Shown: positions 43,421-57,083, counted from the first letter of the stretch. The stretch: 64,000 nucleotides of DNA from Brucella tritici (GCF_008932295.1 NZ_WBWA01000012.1:62001-126000); one strand, 5' to 3'. Notes: generated by a model not told the origin, from the sequence alone. Program-made: numbers and translations.

Positions 43421-44349
43421 TAATGGGTGCGGCGGTCGAGCACGCGGAATTGCAACATCATCAGGATCACGAGGACCGCGAGAAAGATCACTGTCATCGC
43501 CGAGGCATAGCCGACGCGCAGATAGACGAAGCCTTCCTGATAAATGGTCCAGAGCAGGACTTCCGAAGCCTTGTTCGGGCCGCCCTCGGTCAGCGTCTTG
43601 ACCGTCTCGAAGACCTTCACGGCATTGATGATGCTGATCGTCGTGACGAATAGCGTGGTGGGGCCGAGCAGGGGCCATGTGACCAGCCGGAAGCGCTCCC
43701 AGCCGTTTTTCACGCCATCCACTTCAGCAGCCGAATAGAGTTCTCGCGGGATGGCCGTGAGACCGGCCAGAAACAGCACCATGTTGAAGCCGACGCTCTG
43801 CCAGATGCCGATCAATGCGAGGCTGAACAGCACCGTCTCGCTGGAGCCTAGCCAGTTGGGACCGGCGATGCCGATCATGCCCAGCATGGCGTTGACGGGG
43901 CCGAGTGTCGGATGCAGCAGATATTGCCAGACGGTTGCCATCGCCACGAGGAGCGATGCGACCGGCAGAAAATAGACGGTGCGAAAGAAGGACTTGCCGC
44001 GAACTTCGCCTTCAATGAGGAGGGCTACGCCGAGGCCGAGAAAGACGGAAGCGGGTGCCACGATCGCGGTATAGATGGCGGTGTTCTTCAGCGAGATCAG
44101 AAATGTCCGGTCGCTGAAGAGTTCGGCATAGTTTTCCAGTCCGATGAATTCGAAACCGTCATAACCAAGCTCGAAATTGGTCAGGCTCCAGAAAATGACG
44201 GCGGCAGTTGGCAGGAGGATCAGCAGTACCGTCAAAATGATGGCTGGAGCTGCCAGTTTCCATGCCAGCCGCTCTTCGCGGCGACGGGCTTCTTCGGCCG
44301 CCGTGCGTGCGCTGCTGGCTGCGTGGCTGGATAGCGTCATATCAGACAT
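43417..44349 (-). CDS. ABC importer permease, MalF/UgpA type
   Basis: A 310-residue inner-membrane permease with six hydrophobic segments. EAA loop: YSAAEVDGVKNGWERFRLVTWPLL (about 207-230). The N-terminal 40 residues are charged and cytosolic. ATG 44349 overlaps the end of the ATPase gene by eight bases. The stop codon lies within the repeat that follows, so the last residues may have been changed when the repeat arrived. Confidence 0.92.
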   Translation of the reverse strand: MSDMTLSSHAASSARTAAEEARRREERLAWKLAAPAIILTVLLILLPTAAVIFWSLTNFELGYDGFEFIGLENYAELFSDRTFLISLKNTAIYTAIVAPASVFLGLGVALLIEGEVRGKSFFRTVYFLPVASLLVAMATVWQYLLHPTLGPVNAMLGMIGIAGPNWLGSSETVLFSLALIGIWQSVGFNMVLFLAGLTAIPRELYSAAEVDGVKNGWERFRLVTWPLLGPTTLFVTTISIINAVKVFETVKTLTEGGPNKASEVLLWTIYQEGFVYLRVGYASAMTVIFLAVLVILMMLQFRVLDRRTHY

Positions 44350-45520
44350 GAGCGGCAGCCTTTGCCGGTGCTGCAAGCTTGACGATGTTTCCGGCGGGCT
44401 GGCGCAGGCGCAGGCCATCTTCTGCGAAGAGGTAGGCGTTGCTTGCATCGAAATGCAGGCCCACGGGGAGGCCGACGACGATGTCGCGCGCTTCTTCGGG
44501 CGCAAGTTTCACGGTGAGGTCCTGCGAGGCACCGGGAGCCTTGAGATAGACGAGAACTTCCGAGCCGAGAAATTCGATCCGCGAGACTGTGCCGGAAATG
44601 CCTGTCTTGTCGTGCGGCTTGAGCTGGAAATGTTCCGGACGAACGCCGATGCGGATAGCGGTGCCGGAATGGGCGGCGACGTCCTGCAGGATGGCGCGGC
44701 CTGCAAAATGTACCATGCCGCTATCGCTGACCAACGCTTCCAGAATATTGATGCGCGGCGTGCCGATGAATTGCGCGACCTCGATATGGCGCGGATCATT
44801 ATAGATCGCGGTCGGCGTGTCGATCTGCAGCAGTTTGCCGCCCATCATGACCGCAACGCGGTCGGCCATGCTGAGCGCTTCGGCCTGGTCATGGGTCACA
44901 TAGATGGTGGGGACACCGGCACGGCGATGCAGTTCAACGATTTCTGCGCGGGTGTGAACACGCAGATTGGCATCGAGGTTCGACAGCGGCTCATCCATCA
45001 GGAATGCGCCGGGTTGACGGACAAGCGCGCGGGCAAGGGCCACACGCTGACGTTGGCCACCGGACATCTGGCCCGGCTTGCGGTCAAGCAGATGGTCGAT
45101 CTTAAGGCTTGTTGCGGTTGCCTTGACCTGCTTCTGGATGGCGGCGCGCTTGCTGCGCTGGCCGGGAATGAAAGCGCCGATCATGGGCAGGCGTTCCACG
45201 GCGGTCAGATCACGCATTGCAAGCGGCACCGCGATGTTCTGTGCCGTCGTCAGGTGGGGATAGAGCGCGTAGGACTGAAACACCATGGCGATGTTCCGGT
45301 CGGCAGGGTGAGCGCCGGTTATGTTGCGCCCTGCAAGCTCCACGCTTCCTTCATCCGCATGGTCCAGACCGGCGAGAATACGCAGCAACGTACTCTTTCC
45401 GCAGCCTGACGGACCGACGAGAGCGATGAATTCACCTTCCGCAGCTTCGATGGAAATTCCATCAAGAATGCGGTTGCCCCCATAGGATTTGCCGATGTGG
45501 CGAATGGCAAGCGTGCTCAT
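44342..45520 (-). CDS. ABC importer ATPase, UgpC/MalK type
   Basis: A 392-residue ATPase that drives the importer. Walker A GPSGCGKST (36-44), Q-loop, signature SGGQRQRVALARA (about 149-161), Walker B FLMDEPLSNLD, H-loop YVTHDQ. A C-terminal MalK-like regulatory domain takes up the last 130 residues, with GVRPEHFQL. Overlaps the upstream phosphodiesterase gene by four bases (ATGA) and the downstream permease by eight. Confidence 0.94.
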   Translation of the reverse strand: MSTLAIRHIGKSYGGNRILDGISIEAAEGEFIALVGPSGCGKSTLLRILAGLDHADEGSVELAGRNITGAHPADRNIAMVFQSYALYPHLTTAQNIAVPLAMRDLTAVERLPMIGAFIPGQRSKRAAIQKQVKATATSLKIDHLLDRKPGQMSGGQRQRVALARALVRQPGAFLMDEPLSNLDANLRVHTRAEIVELHRRAGVPTIYVTHDQAEALSMADRVAVMMGGKLLQIDTPTAIYNDPRHIEVAQFIGTPRINILEALVSDSGMVHFAGRAILQDVAAHSGTAIRIGVRPEHFQLKPHDKTGISGTVSRIEFLGSEVLVYLKAPGASQDLTVKLAPEEARDIVVGLPVGLHFDASNAYLFAEDGLRLRQPAGNIVKLAAPAKAAAHV

Positions 45521-46362
45521 TGGCTTGCCTCCTCGGTGACTTTCTCGCCATCGCCGGTATGGTGCGGATAGACCTCATGCACCACGTCATCGATGACGTA
45601 GGGTGTCAGTTCGTCGATGCGGACAATGCTGCTTGTGGCGATCTCATCGAGATCGTGGATGACAGCGCCGAGGATGCGCTCGCCGGGGAGGTCGCGTTCC
45701 ATTGGCCCGACGATGAAGGCGGCGGCAGGCGCCCAGACATAGTTCGTGCCGAAAGCATCGCCCGACCACGCACGGTGCAGGTGGCCGCTGGCGTGAAGCT
45801 GCACATTATACTGCGCGAAAAGATCATAAAGACGCTGGCGTGGGGCAGGGCGGATACCCCAGTAGCCGCTATCACCCTCATCCGGATCGTCCACAAAGAG
45901 CGGCTTGTGGGCGAAGACGGCGACGGGCTTGCCATCGCTGTTTTTCAATTCGTCTTCGAGCCACTGGAACTGTTCCGCTTCTTCGGCCTCGCCGGAGCCG
46001 ATGACAAGGCTGTTGAGGCCGATGATACGCCAGTTGCCGAAGTTTTCCGCCCAGCGGTCCGGGCCGATATGACGGCGCCAGCGCATCAGGCGCTGCGGAT
46101 TGACCGGCTGGTGACTTTCGGGAAGATGGCCGATATCGTGGTTACCCGGAAGGCTGAGAACACGCGCTGGAAGCTCGTTCAAACAGGTGCGGCAGAACAG
46201 AAGATCGGCCTCCACATCGGCGCCGTCGACTGTGAGGTCGCCGGTGTGGATGATGAGATCAGGTTTCTGCTGATCGATCCAGGCAGCGAGCGGTTCCCAG
46301 TTGCGGTTGAAGTGCGGCTTGATTGGGCTGAGGTGGGTGTCTGTAATCTGAACGATCCGCAC
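45517..46362 (-). CDS. Calcineurin-like phosphodiesterase
   Basis: A 281-residue metallophosphoesterase of the GpdQ/CpdA type. Metal ligands are visible in DTHLSP (about 8-13), GDLTVDGAD, GNHDIGH and HASGHLHRAW. GTG start with AAGGAG eight bases upstream. First gene of the five-gene operon with the CUT1 importer. GpdQ-type enzymes cleave glycerophosphodiesters, so the operon may import and split such compounds; cyclic nucleotides are an alternative. Confidence 0.9.
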   Translation of the reverse strand: MRIVQITDTHLSPIKPHFNRNWEPLAAWIDQQKPDLIIHTGDLTVDGADVEADLLFCRTCLNELPARVLSLPGNHDIGHLPESHQPVNPQRLMRWRRHIGPDRWAENFGNWRIIGLNSLVIGSGEAEEAEQFQWLEDELKNSDGKPVAVFAHKPLFVDDPDEGDSGYWGIRPAPRQRLYDLFAQYNVQLHASGHLHRAWSGDAFGTNYVWAPAAAFIVGPMERDLPGERILGAVIHDLDEIATSSIVRIDELTPYVIDDVVHEVYPHHTGDGEKVTEEASQ

Positions 46363-46681
46363 AGGTACGCTCCTTCTCGGGTCTGTCTAGTGCCGCAGCA
46401 CTTTTTTACGCGCGGCACTCCGCCGGGCGCATCATGCGCGGCATCTTGCCGGGGCTTTTAGGCGTGTTGTGTGACAGGCCCGCTGCATTGCAGTGACAGT
46501 TGCATGACATCTGCTTTGAGCGACTCAAAAAGGGGGATTTGCCAAATTTGGAGGCATCGTTGTTTTGCCGATGCTTATGCTTTAGGCGGCTAATCTGCTC
46601 ATTATAATATTACGAAGTAATTTTTATCGGCATAACGCATTGTTTTTAAATTGTTTTATGGCCTGATCTAGACATGCGTAA
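46363..46681. other. Upstream region of the phosphodiesterase-ABC operon
   Basis: About 320 bases, increasingly AT-rich. No gene recognised; it should hold the operon promoter on the minus strand. Confidence 0.5.
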
Positions 46682-46742
46682 AATGCATAGCTGCATTGCG
46701 CTAAAGTCGCATTGCAAAAACAATGGGCAACAGGCATATAAA
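46682..46742 (+). promoter_or_regulatory. Promoter region of abcR with LysR-type palindrome
   Basis: Palindrome AATGCA-TAGC-TGCATT (46682-46697) with the T-N-A symmetry of LysR boxes, about 60 bases before the expected RNA start, then a TATAAA box at 46737-46742 and a poor -35 (TTGCAA at 46712, long spacer), as expected for an activated promoter. VtlR/LsrB is the natural candidate activator. Confidence 0.55.
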
Positions 46743-46747
46743 GGTCA

Positions 46748-46861
46748 TCTCAGCGCTGCGTTTCCTCCTCCCATTTGCGCAGGCTGAGTGTTCCCCTCTG
46801 GAGGTTTGCCTCAAAGGCACCTTCAAAACTCAAAGCCAGACATTTGTCTGGCTTTTTTTTT
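46748..46861 (+). ncRNA. abcR: AbcR-type (alpha-r15) small RNA
   Basis: About 114 nt ending in a strong terminator (AAGCCAGAC/GTCTGGCTT, loop ATTT, nine T). It has the unpaired C-rich motifs typical of AbcR RNAs, TTTCCTCCTCCCATTTGC and GTTCCCCTCTGGAGG, which pair with ribosome binding sites of ABC-transporter mRNAs with help from Hfq. The neighbouring aatA gene is also the neighbour of AbcR RNAs in Sinorhizobium. The 5' end is estimated from the TATAAA box. Brucella has two AbcR RNAs; which one this is was not decided. Confidence 0.83.
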
Positions 46862-46905
46862 GGCTTTTTGCCAAGCCGCCTCTTTTTGTCAGAAATACAG
46901 AAACG

Positions 46906-46928
46906 AAAAAGGGGCCTTTCGGCCCCTT
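46906..46928 (-). terminator. Terminator of aatA
   Basis: Stem AAGGGGCC/GGCCCCTT, loop TTTC; on the minus strand a T-run follows. Confidence 0.88.
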
Positions 46929-46949
46929 CGTCATTCCATTTTGTTTTGT

Positions 46950-48332
<1,383 letters not shown>

Positions 48333-48372
48333 TTAACGCAAGGAAACTGATTGGATCGGGCGGTATTGGGCT

Positions 48373-49023
48373 CTATCCCGCCATCAGGTCGCGCAAGCTA
48401 CGCGTGGCCATCACCTTATAAGCCGCTATCAGCGCATCGCACTCGTTTTCCGGAACCTCGACGGCGATGCGCATGGTGGATTCGCCGAAATGCATCAGCA
48501 GGAAGGCGGTTTCGTCCAGTTGCGCCGGCAGCTTATCGGGGGCGATCCGGCGGATCGTATCGGCCAGGAGCTGGCCGTTCTGCCTGCTTTCGGCAATTTC
48601 CAGCTTTGACAGGGACTTGTCTGTCTGCGTGGCCGACCAGATGTCACGCATTGCCGGTTCCAGCCGCATTAGCGTCAGATATTCATCGATCAGTGCATTG
48701 AAGGCGATGATCAACTCGTCAGCCGAACTGGCTGCTGCAAGCCCTTCCGCGATGCATTGGCGCGATTGCGCATTGCAGCTTTCAAACAGGTAACGGATCA
48801 GGGCGCTTTTATCGGGAAAATACTGATAGAGCGCTCCGATGGAGATACCGGCCTGCTGGGCAATTTCACTCATCTTGAGGCTGTCGCTGCCCTTGGCGGC
48901 GATCAGGGCTGTGGCGCATTCAGCGATACGCCGAATCTTTTCCTGTGCGCGGCTCTGGCTGGGCGTGCGGCGCAGGATCGGTGCGCTGCTTGTCTCTGCT
49001 TGCTTGGCGGAATTCTGCTTCAT
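48373..49023 (-). CDS. TetR-family repressor
   Basis: A 216-residue TetR protein. Helix-turn-helix: MSEIAQQAGISIGALYQYF (about 51-69). The start at 49023 follows the divergent control region; the longer frame to 49080 would cover the operators. It probably represses itself and the divergent NmrA-like/DUF1772 genes through two palindromes at 49055-49099. The inducer is unknown. Confidence 0.9.
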   Translation of the reverse strand: MKQNSAKQAETSSAPILRRTPSQSRAQEKIRRIAECATALIAAKGSDSLKMSEIAQQAGISIGALYQYFPDKSALIRYLFESCNAQSRQCIAEGLAAASSADELIIAFNALIDEYLTLMRLEPAMRDIWSATQTDKSLSKLEIAESRQNGQLLADTIRRIAPDKLPAQLDETAFLLMHFGESTMRIAVEVPENECDALIAAYKVMATRSLRDLMAG

Positions 49024-49054
49024 GACCGACTCACAATTTTTCTCTCTTGACGGA

Positions 49055-49099
49055 ATATGAGGATTGCTCACATATTGCAAATATGAGGGTTACTCATAT
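49055..49099. promoter_or_regulatory. Two palindromic operators for the TetR repressor
   Basis: ATATGAG-GGTTA-CTCATAT (49081-49099, perfect 7-base arms) and ATATGAG-GATTG-CTCACATAT (49055-49075, imperfect), 26 bases apart, between the two divergent genes. The second is just before the ribosome binding site of the NmrA-like gene. Confidence 0.75.
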
Positions 49100-49114
49100 T
49101 TTGGGAGAAGGAAG

Positions 49115-49948
49115 ATGAATACGTATCTTGATGATCGTTATCTGGTGATTGGTGCTACCGGCAAAACTGGCAGGCGCGTTGCGGAAAAGCTGCGGCAGAA
49201 GGGGCTTTCAGTTCGGGCCGTATCGCGGAGCACCGAGATTCCCTTTGACTGGAACAGCCAATCCACCTGGGCTGCGGCGCTTGACGATATCGACAGCGCC
49301 TATGTGACATACCAGCCGGATATTGCCTTGCCGGGCGCCGTCGATGTCATTCGCGCATTTCTCGCGGCGGCAAAGACGGCAGGTGTCAAGCATGTCGTGC
49401 TTCTGTCTGGACGGGGCGAGGAGGAGGCGGAAGCTGCGGAGCGGGTTCTGCAGGCTTCCGGGCTGGACTGGACCGTGCTGCGTGCCAGCTGGTTCATGCA
49501 GAATTTCAGCGAAAACTACATGCGGGACGAGTTGCTTTCAGGCTCGCTGACCTTACCGGTCGGACCGACGAAGGAACCTTTCATCGATGCTGACGACATT
49601 GCGGATGTGGCGGTTGCCGCGCTTACCGAGGCGGGGCATCGCAACCGGCTCTATGAGCTGACTGGGCCGGAACTGTTCAGCTTCAACGAGGCTGTGAGCG
49701 AAATCGCCGGAGCGACAGGTCGGGCGCTGTCGTTTCATCCGGTCTCATTCGCCGATTACGAAGCCGCATTGCGTGAACAGGCATTGCCGGAAGATGTCAT
49801 CACGCTTTTGCGCTATCTTTTCACCGAACTTTTCGATGGCCGCAACGCCAATGTGGCGCATGGCGTGGAGGAAGCCCTTGGACGAAAGCCGCGCCGGTTT
49901 GCAGATTTTGCGCGCAAGGCTGCCGTTGAAGGCATATGGGAGGGATAA
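49115..49948 (+). CDS. NmrA-like NAD(P)-binding protein
   Basis: A 277-residue atypical SDR. NAD(P)-binding GATGKTGRRVA (about 13-23); the usual catalytic Tyr-x3-Lys is absent, as in NmrA/QOR2-type proteins. LLSGRGEEEAEAAERVL and WTVLRASWFMQNFSE are family stretches. It may act as a redox sensor or quinone reductase. GGAGAAGGA lies before ATG 49115; the longer frame from 49064 crosses the operators. Likely cotranscribed with the DUF1772 gene and controlled by the TetR repressor. Confidence 0.9.
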   Translation: MNTYLDDRYLVIGATGKTGRRVAEKLRQKGLSVRAVSRSTEIPFDWNSQSTWAAALDDIDSAYVTYQPDIALPGAVDVIRAFLAAAKTAGVKHVVLLSGRGEEEAEAAERVLQASGLDWTVLRASWFMQNFSENYMRDELLSGSLTLPVGPTKEPFIDADDIADVAVAALTEAGHRNRLYELTGPELFSFNEAVSEIAGATGRALSFHPVSFADYEAALREQALPEDVITLLRYLFTELFDGRNANVAHGVEEALGRKPRRFADFARKAAVEGIWEG

Positions 49949-49950
49949 TC

Positions 49951-50433
49951 ATGACAATGAGTTTTCAATTGCTGGTTTTGCTGACAGCATGGGGAAGCGC
50001 GATTACCGGCGGCATCTTCTATGCGTTCTCAAGTTTCGTGATGGCCGCGCTGGCGCGCATTCCGGCCAATGCGGGCATAACGGCTATGCAGTCGATCAAT
50101 ATCACCGTCATTAATGGCACGTTCTTTGCCGTCTTCTTCGGCACTGCATTGTTGTGTCTGGCGATTATCGTACTGGGATTGATGGGCTTCGGAGGCTTGT
50201 CGAAATGGGCGATGATTGGCGCTGCCGTCTATCTCGTCGGCACTATTGGCGTCACGATGGCTTTGAATGTGCCGCTGAACAACCAGCTTGCCGCGATGGA
50301 TGCCAATGCCGCCGCTTCGGCGGATGTCTGGCTCGCTTATGTGCGCGACTGGACCATATGGAATCACGTCCGCACCGTCGCGGCGCTGATTGCGGCCCTG
50401 ATTCTGGGTGCAAGCGCATTGGCGAGAGGCTGA
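49951..50433 (+). CDS. DUF1772 membrane protein
   Basis: A 160-residue protein with four predicted membrane helices and the DUF1772 (anthrone oxygenase-like) features AGIFYAFSSFVMAAL-like (about 20-34), NVPLNNQLA (about 108-116) and WNHVRTVAALIAA near the end. In the fungal relative it oxidises anthrones; in bacteria the role is unknown. GGGAGGG lies before ATG 49951. It starts two bases after the NmrA-like stop, so it is translationally coupled to it; both may deal with quinone-like compounds (inference). Confidence 0.87.
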   Translation: MTMSFQLLVLLTAWGSAITGGIFYAFSSFVMAALARIPANAGITAMQSINITVINGTFFAVFFGTALLCLAIIVLGLMGFGGLSKWAMIGAAVYLVGTIGVTMALNVPLNNQLAAMDANAAASADVWLAYVRDWTIWNHVRTVAALIAALILGASALARG

Positions 50434-50452
50434 GGAAGGCAGACAAATAAAA

Positions 50453-50476
50453 AAGGCGGGTCCGAAGACCCGCCTT
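50453..50476. terminator. Bidirectional terminator, DUF1772/cold-shock genes
   Basis: Stem AAGGCGGGTC/GACCCGCCTT, loop CGAA, A-run before it. T-run best on the minus strand. Confidence 0.88.
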
Positions 50477-50497
50477 TCCTCTGCCTTGCGGCAAAAC

Positions 50498-50707
50498 TTA
50501 TGCTGCGACCAGATTGTCGGCAGACGAACGGCCCGAACGACGGTCCTGTACGATTTCGTACGAAACCTTCTGGCCTTCATCGAGCGTGGCCAGACCAGCG
50601 CGCTGAACGGCGGAGATGTGAACGAAAACGTCCGTGCCGCCCTGATCAGGCTGAATGAAGCCGAAGCCCTTGGTCGTGTTGAACCACTTAACTGTTCCCG
50701 TAGCCAT
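50498..50707 (-). CDS. Cold-shock protein (CspA family), second copy
   Basis: A 69-residue cold-shock domain with RNP1 KGFGFIQP and RNP2 DVFVHIS. It is closer to the classical CspA (start [10 protein letters not shown]) than the copy at 22777. It serves as an RNA chaperone. About 190 bases without a gene lie upstream, which fits a leader. AAGGAA precedes the start. Confidence 0.95.
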   Translation of the reverse strand: MATGTVKWFNTTKGFGFIQPDQGGTDVFVHISAVQRAGLATLDEGQKVSYEIVQDRRSGRSSADNLVAA

Positions 50708-50900
50708 GGGAAATTCCTTTGTAACATTAGTAGTAGAGTAGTCCGTATGCTTCGCACACGTCCCTGTGAATCGAATTTATGGACAGGAGATCGTCAGGAA
50801 GCACGGCGGGCCGCACGGGTCGCAAAGTCACTTGACCGAAAAATCGATGCGCTAACTATATGCGACAAATTTGACCAATACAAGTCAGCTAGAATGCTAG

Positions 50901-51341
50901 CTAGAAACTGATTTTACTCAGGCTTTCTGCCATGCCGAGTCCGAGCCGGTTTTGCGCGCTCGATCGGTCGAGCCAGAACAGCCGGAACAGGATTGGGGCG
51001 CTGCCATCGCATGGCGCCATTTCATAATGATCCCAGGTTTCAGGCGCGGCACGTCTCAATTGCAAATGAAAGCAGTGGCGGCGGTGAAGCTCGGTTTGTC
51101 CCCGTTCGGGATAATCATAATCGATAGTTTCGAGATGGATCATGCCGTCGTCGTAGAAAAGCCCTGTTTCTTCGGCGAATTCGCGATAGGCGGCCGCGAA
51201 AATATCTTCTCCTGCATCGACCGTGCCGCCCGGCACCTGAAGCGGCGTTTCGGGAAAATCCGGCTCTTCAAAAACCAGAAGGCGGCCGCTCCATGTCGCG
51301 TAAATGAGTACCTTGTCGATGGGCTGGATTGTGACAGTCAT
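50901..51341 (-). CDS. Nudix hydrolase
   Basis: A 146-residue protein with a complete Nudix box: GGTVDAGEDIFAAAYREF followed by AEETGL (about 37-60), which binds Mg and hydrolyses a nucleoside diphosphate linked to another moiety. ATG 51341 gives the normal N-terminus; the frame open to 51512 lacks protein character. The substrate is not readable. Single gene, divergent from the ABC protein. Confidence 0.9.
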   Translation of the reverse strand: MTVTIQPIDKVLIYATWSGRLLVFEEPDFPETPLQVPGGTVDAGEDIFAAAYREFAEETGLFYDDGMIHLETIDYDYPERGQTELHRRHCFHLQLRRAAPETWDHYEMAPCDGSAPILFRLFWLDRSSAQNRLGLGMAESLSKISF

Positions 51342-51545
51342 GGAATGCTTCCGGCAGGGTTTGCGTTCAGGCCATAATTGCAACGAATGATTTGCGGTAA
51401 AACCCGCATATTGTTGTGGGTCATTGCGCTGGCCCACGCGAAAAGCGTGTGATCTCCTATCTTTGACTTCCACGTGACGTACATAATGAGCATGTTGCAA
51501 ATATATCTGCAAAATTGAGCGGGCGGATGGGCAGCGAGGCAGGAC

Positions 51546-53417
51546 ATGACGTCTGAACCAGACAAGGACAAGACGAAGCAGAGCGCGCCCAAAAAAGAGC
51601 GCCGCCGCAGAAAGCCCAGACGCAGTGTTACCGAGCGCCTGCGCAAAAGTTCGGCAAAGCTGATTGGCGGCGCCCCCTCACGCGACGGAACCGATCTTTT
51701 CTCGCAGATGTCGATGATGGTCGGGGCCTTTATGACTTCGCCGGTGCGCAACACGCTGATTATGCTTGGAACCGGCATTTTCGTTCTCGTCGTGCTGATT
51801 GCCGTCGGGCAGGTCGCCATCAATCGCTGGAACGAACCTTTCTACGATGCGCTCTCCCGCCGCGATTTGCAGGCTTTCTTCCATCAGCTGATGGTCTTCT
51901 TCGGCATTGCGGGCAGCCTGCTCGTGCTCAACGTATCGCAAACCTGGCTCAACCAGATGTTTGCGCTCAAGATGCGCGAGGGGCTGGCGCGTGATCTGGT
52001 GGGGCAATGGCTGGTGCCGGGGAGGGCGTTTCGTCTCGCCAATGCAGGCGAGATCGGCATCAATCCCGATCAGCGTCTGCATGAAGATGCACGTCACCTC
52101 GCGGAAACATCGTGCAATCTAGGGATCAATCTCCTCCAGTCGACCGTCATTCTGGTGAGTTTTGTCGGCGTCCTGTGGTCACTGTCGAGCGGCTTCGTGT
52201 TTCATGTCGCGGGCTACAGTTTCTCGATCCCCGGTTACATGGTCTGGGCTGTCATCATCTATGCGGCATCCGCATCGTGGCTGACATGGATCGTCGGGCG
52301 CAGCCTGGTCAATATCAACGCCAATCGCTATGCGCGCGAAGCTGATTTCCGCGCGTCGCTGATGCGGGTCAATGAGCACGTGGACGCCATCACCCTGTCG
52401 CGCGGCGAAGGGGACGAGAGACGCCGCCTTGATCTGGATATCGATGCGGTCGTGGCTGCAATCCGCAAGATCGTCTTTGCGACCACGCGATTGACCTGGG
52501 TGACTGCCGGCTACGGCTGGCTCACCATCGTGGCGCCTATTCTCGTGGCGGCGCCGGTCTATTTCTCCGGAGGACTGACCTTCGGTGGGCTGATGATGGC
52601 CGTTGGAGCATTTACGCAGGTGCATAATTCACTGCGCTGGTTTGTCGATAATTTCGGGGCGATTGCGGACTGGCGGGCGACGCTGCTGCGTGTCGCGAGC
52701 TTCCGTCAGGCGGTGCTGCGCATGGACGAACTCGGCCATCTGGACCGGCAGATCGATCTTGCGACGAATGATAATGACAGGCTGACGCTGGATGATGTTT
52801 CCATTGCCGCGCCCGATCTGTGCCTGAAGCTTTCCCGCAAGGCCTTTTCGGTGAAACCCGGCGAACGGGTGCTGGTCACGGGTGGAACCGAGACGCAGAG
52901 AACGCTGTTGTTCCGCGCATTGGGCGGGCTTTGGCCATGGGGCGAGGGGCGGATCGGTATGCCCGTCGGCGATGGTGTCGCTTTCATGCCGCGGGCACCT
53001 TATTTTCCGCCCGGCAACCTCAAGGGTGTGATTGTCTATCCGCTTGATATCAAAAAGTTTTCGGAAGAAGACCTGGAGAATGTGCTGCGGCGGGCCGGGC
53101 TTGAACGGCTTTCCACGAGTCTTGATCGCGTTGCGCGCTGGGATCGTGTTCTGACCGACGATGAGCGCCAATGTATCGCTTTTGCCCGCCTGATCTTGCA
53201 GAAGCCGCAATGGATTGTGATCGACGGCGCGCTCGATGGTCTCGATGCCGAAGCCTACGACCGGATTCGCGATATGCTGAACACCGAGTTGAAGGATGCA
53301 GCCGTCATCCATCTTGGCAAGCCGCATCTGCACGATGGCCTTTTCACCCAGCAGGTCAGTCTGGAAGGTGATCCTTCAGGTAAGCCGTTGGAGATACCAG
53401 CCCTTAAAACAGCATAA
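51546..53417 (+). CDS. SbmA/BacA-type ABC protein with degenerate ATPase motifs
   Basis: A 623-residue fusion of a membrane domain (about 65-400, with the SbmA/BacA signature INRWNEPFYDAL at 92-103) and an ABC ATPase domain of the YddA type. The ATPase motifs are damaged: Walker A is GGTETQRT (446-453; Gly and Lys lost), the LSGGQ signature is TDDE (537-540), Walker B ends in ID-G not D-E (559-561), and the switch His is replaced (HLGKPHL). It may work without ATP, like BacA/SbmA, which use the proton gradient, or be decaying. The N-terminus is very basic. GGCAGG precedes the start. Confidence 0.88.
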   Translation: MTSEPDKDKTKQSAPKKERRRRKPRRSVTERLRKSSAKLIGGAPSRDGTDLFSQMSMMVGAFMTSPVRNTLIMLGTGIFVLVVLIAVGQVAINRWNEPFYDALSRRDLQAFFHQLMVFFGIAGSLLVLNVSQTWLNQMFALKMREGLARDLVGQWLVPGRAFRLANAGEIGINPDQRLHEDARHLAETSCNLGINLLQSTVILVSFVGVLWSLSSGFVFHVAGYSFSIPGYMVWAVIIYAASASWLTWIVGRSLVNINANRYAREADFRASLMRVNEHVDAITLSRGEGDERRRLDLDIDAVVAAIRKIVFATTRLTWVTAGYGWLTIVAPILVAAPVYFSGGLTFGGLMMAVGAFTQVHNSLRWFVDNFGAIADWRATLLRVASFRQAVLRMDELGHLDRQIDLATNDNDRLTLDDVSIAAPDLCLKLSRKAFSVKPGERVLVTGGTETQRTLLFRALGGLWPWGEGRIGMPVGDGVAFMPRAPYFPPGNLKGVIVYPLDIKKFSEEDLENVLRRAGLERLSTSLDRVARWDRVLTDDERQCIAFARLILQKPQWIVIDGALDGLDAEAYDRIRDMLNTELKDAAVIHLGKPHLHDGLFTQQVSLEGDPSGKPLEIPALKTA

Positions 53418-53420
53418 AAA

Positions 53421-53444
53421 AAACCGCCGGTCACCCGGCGGTTT
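53421..53444. terminator. Bidirectional terminator, ABC protein and carB
   Basis: Stem AAACCGCCGG/CCGGCGGTTT, loop TCAC, A-run before and T-run after. Confidence 0.92.
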
Positions 53445-53469
53445 TTTGTTTCGGGATGTCTTTAGGCTA

Positions 53470-56955
<3,486 letters not shown>

Positions 56956-56978
56956 GGGCGCTCGTCCTATCTTCTTCA

Positions 56979-57083
56979 CGCGCATGATCTTGTCCGAAAA
57001 CCGGTTCCCATTTTTCGGGATCATGCTCTTGTTTTATGCATGTCTTTGTCTCGAAACCGCTTCCCACCTTCGAGAGACATGCT
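56979..57083. repeat. Palindromic intergenic repeat, copy 12 (tandem half elements)
   Basis: Two half elements in a row: GCATGATCTTGTCCGAAAAC...ATCATGC and GCATGTCTTTGTCTCGAAAC...ACATGC. They differ in the outer arms but each keeps its own pairing. It lies 24 bases upstream of carB. The rest of the 341-base gap up to 57296 shows no gene. Confidence 0.87.
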
